Below, piece after piece: positions 8,349 through 8,596 of a stretch of DNA of 8,596 nt (positions within the stretch are counted from its first letter, which is position 1; every line of letters starts with the position of its first letter). Under the pieces are notes generated by a model, which ran no database searches, was not told where the DNA came from, and saw nothing but the letters and a program-made list of their open reading frames with translations. The stretch spans positions 1 to 8,596 of the forward strand of contig PXSC01000106.1 in the NCBI GenBank assembly GCA_003023535.1. The letters are read 5' to 3'. Source of the stretch: Halobacteriales archaeon QS_9_70_65 (GTDB lineage: Archaea; Halobacteriota; Halobacteria; Halobacteriales; Haloarculaceae). The translations under genes and the position numbers were made by a program.

Positions 8349-8596
8349 ATGGAGTCCCTGTCAATTAGCTCACTAGAAGCACAGCCCGAGGACGTCGAGT
8401 CGCTCCCGGACTCCGTCGACGAGGCCGCGGTCCAGCGGATGCAGTTCGTCGCGCGCCTCCTCGACGACAGCATCAGGCTGCCGGGAACGGAGTTCAAGAT
8501 CGGTCTCGACCCCATCGTCGGCGTCCTGCCGGTCGCCGGCGACGCGGTCGCGGCGGCGCTGTCGGGGTACATCATCCTGGAGTCGGCCCGGCTGGG
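8349..8596 (+). CDS. DUF4112 family membrane protein, N-terminal part, runs off the window
   Basis: The first 82 residues are present and the frame is still open at the window end. After a short Ser/Glu-rich start, the sequence around MQFVARLLDD (31-40), RLPGTEFKIGLDPIVG (43-58) and VLPVAGDAVAAALSGYIILE (59-78) matches the conserved core of DUF4112: an ARLLD helix, PGT, GLDPhhG, then a hydrophobic segment with PxxGD. The family has one or two predicted membrane segments and no established function. The ATG at 8349 is supported by the TATA box about 26 bases upstream. The thioredoxin gene is divergent from it, with a 202-base spacer in which I see nothing but the promoter. Membership in the family is recalled from its motif pattern. 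Confidence 0.8.
   Translation, partial: MESLSISSLEAQPEDVESLPDSVDEAAVQRMQFVARLLDDSIRLPGTEFKIGLDPIVGVLPVAGDAVAAALSGYIILESARL

Overview
The window looks like an ordinary chromosomal stretch from a halophilic archaeon (class Halobacteria). The evidence is the high GC content, proteins rich in Asp and Glu, a folC-folP fusion of the kind known from haloarchaea, and AT-rich TATA-like boxes centred about 26-28 bases before several start codons, which is the geometry of leaderless haloarchaeal transcripts. The species cannot be named from the sequence.

Layout, left to right. Bases 1-816 (+) are the C-terminal part of a long-chain acyl-CoA synthetase whose beginning lies outside the window. It converges on a large minus-strand gene, folCP (911-3424), which joins a folylpolyglutamate/dihydrofolate synthase to a dihydropteroate synthase through an extra middle domain. 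Next is a gene-poor divergent spacer of about 440 bases (3425-3862) that carries a row of four hairpins and several short repeats. It is followed by a two-CBS-domain protein (3863-4258, +). A small membrane protease of the HtpX/M48 family (4323-5009, -) converges on the CBS gene and has an unusually short segment between its zinc ligands. A divergent spacer (5010-5291) leads to dapA-dapB-dapD (5292-7802, +), three steps of lysine/diaminopimelate synthesis. dapA and dapB overlap by 4 bases, and dapD follows after 43 bases. A thioredoxin on the minus strand (7718-8146) runs tail to tail into dapD and overlaps its 3' end. The window closes with the start of a DUF4112-type membrane protein (8349 onward, +).

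How the genes work together. dapA, dapB and dapD form one pathway unit: aspartate semialdehyde plus pyruvate, then the reductase step, then N-succinylation, which means the succinylase branch. FolCP carries two non-consecutive steps of folate synthesis in one chain. The CBS protein, the HtpX-like protease, the thioredoxin and the DUF4112 protein are single genes with their own promoters and no evident shared role.

I found no convincing new multi-gene system. The points most worth a second look are the hairpin row at 3638-3770, a Lys-to-Met change at the carbamylated-lysine position of the FolC domain, the compact HtpX, the thioredoxin tail encoded antisense to dapD, and the long apparent leader of dapA among leaderless neighbours.
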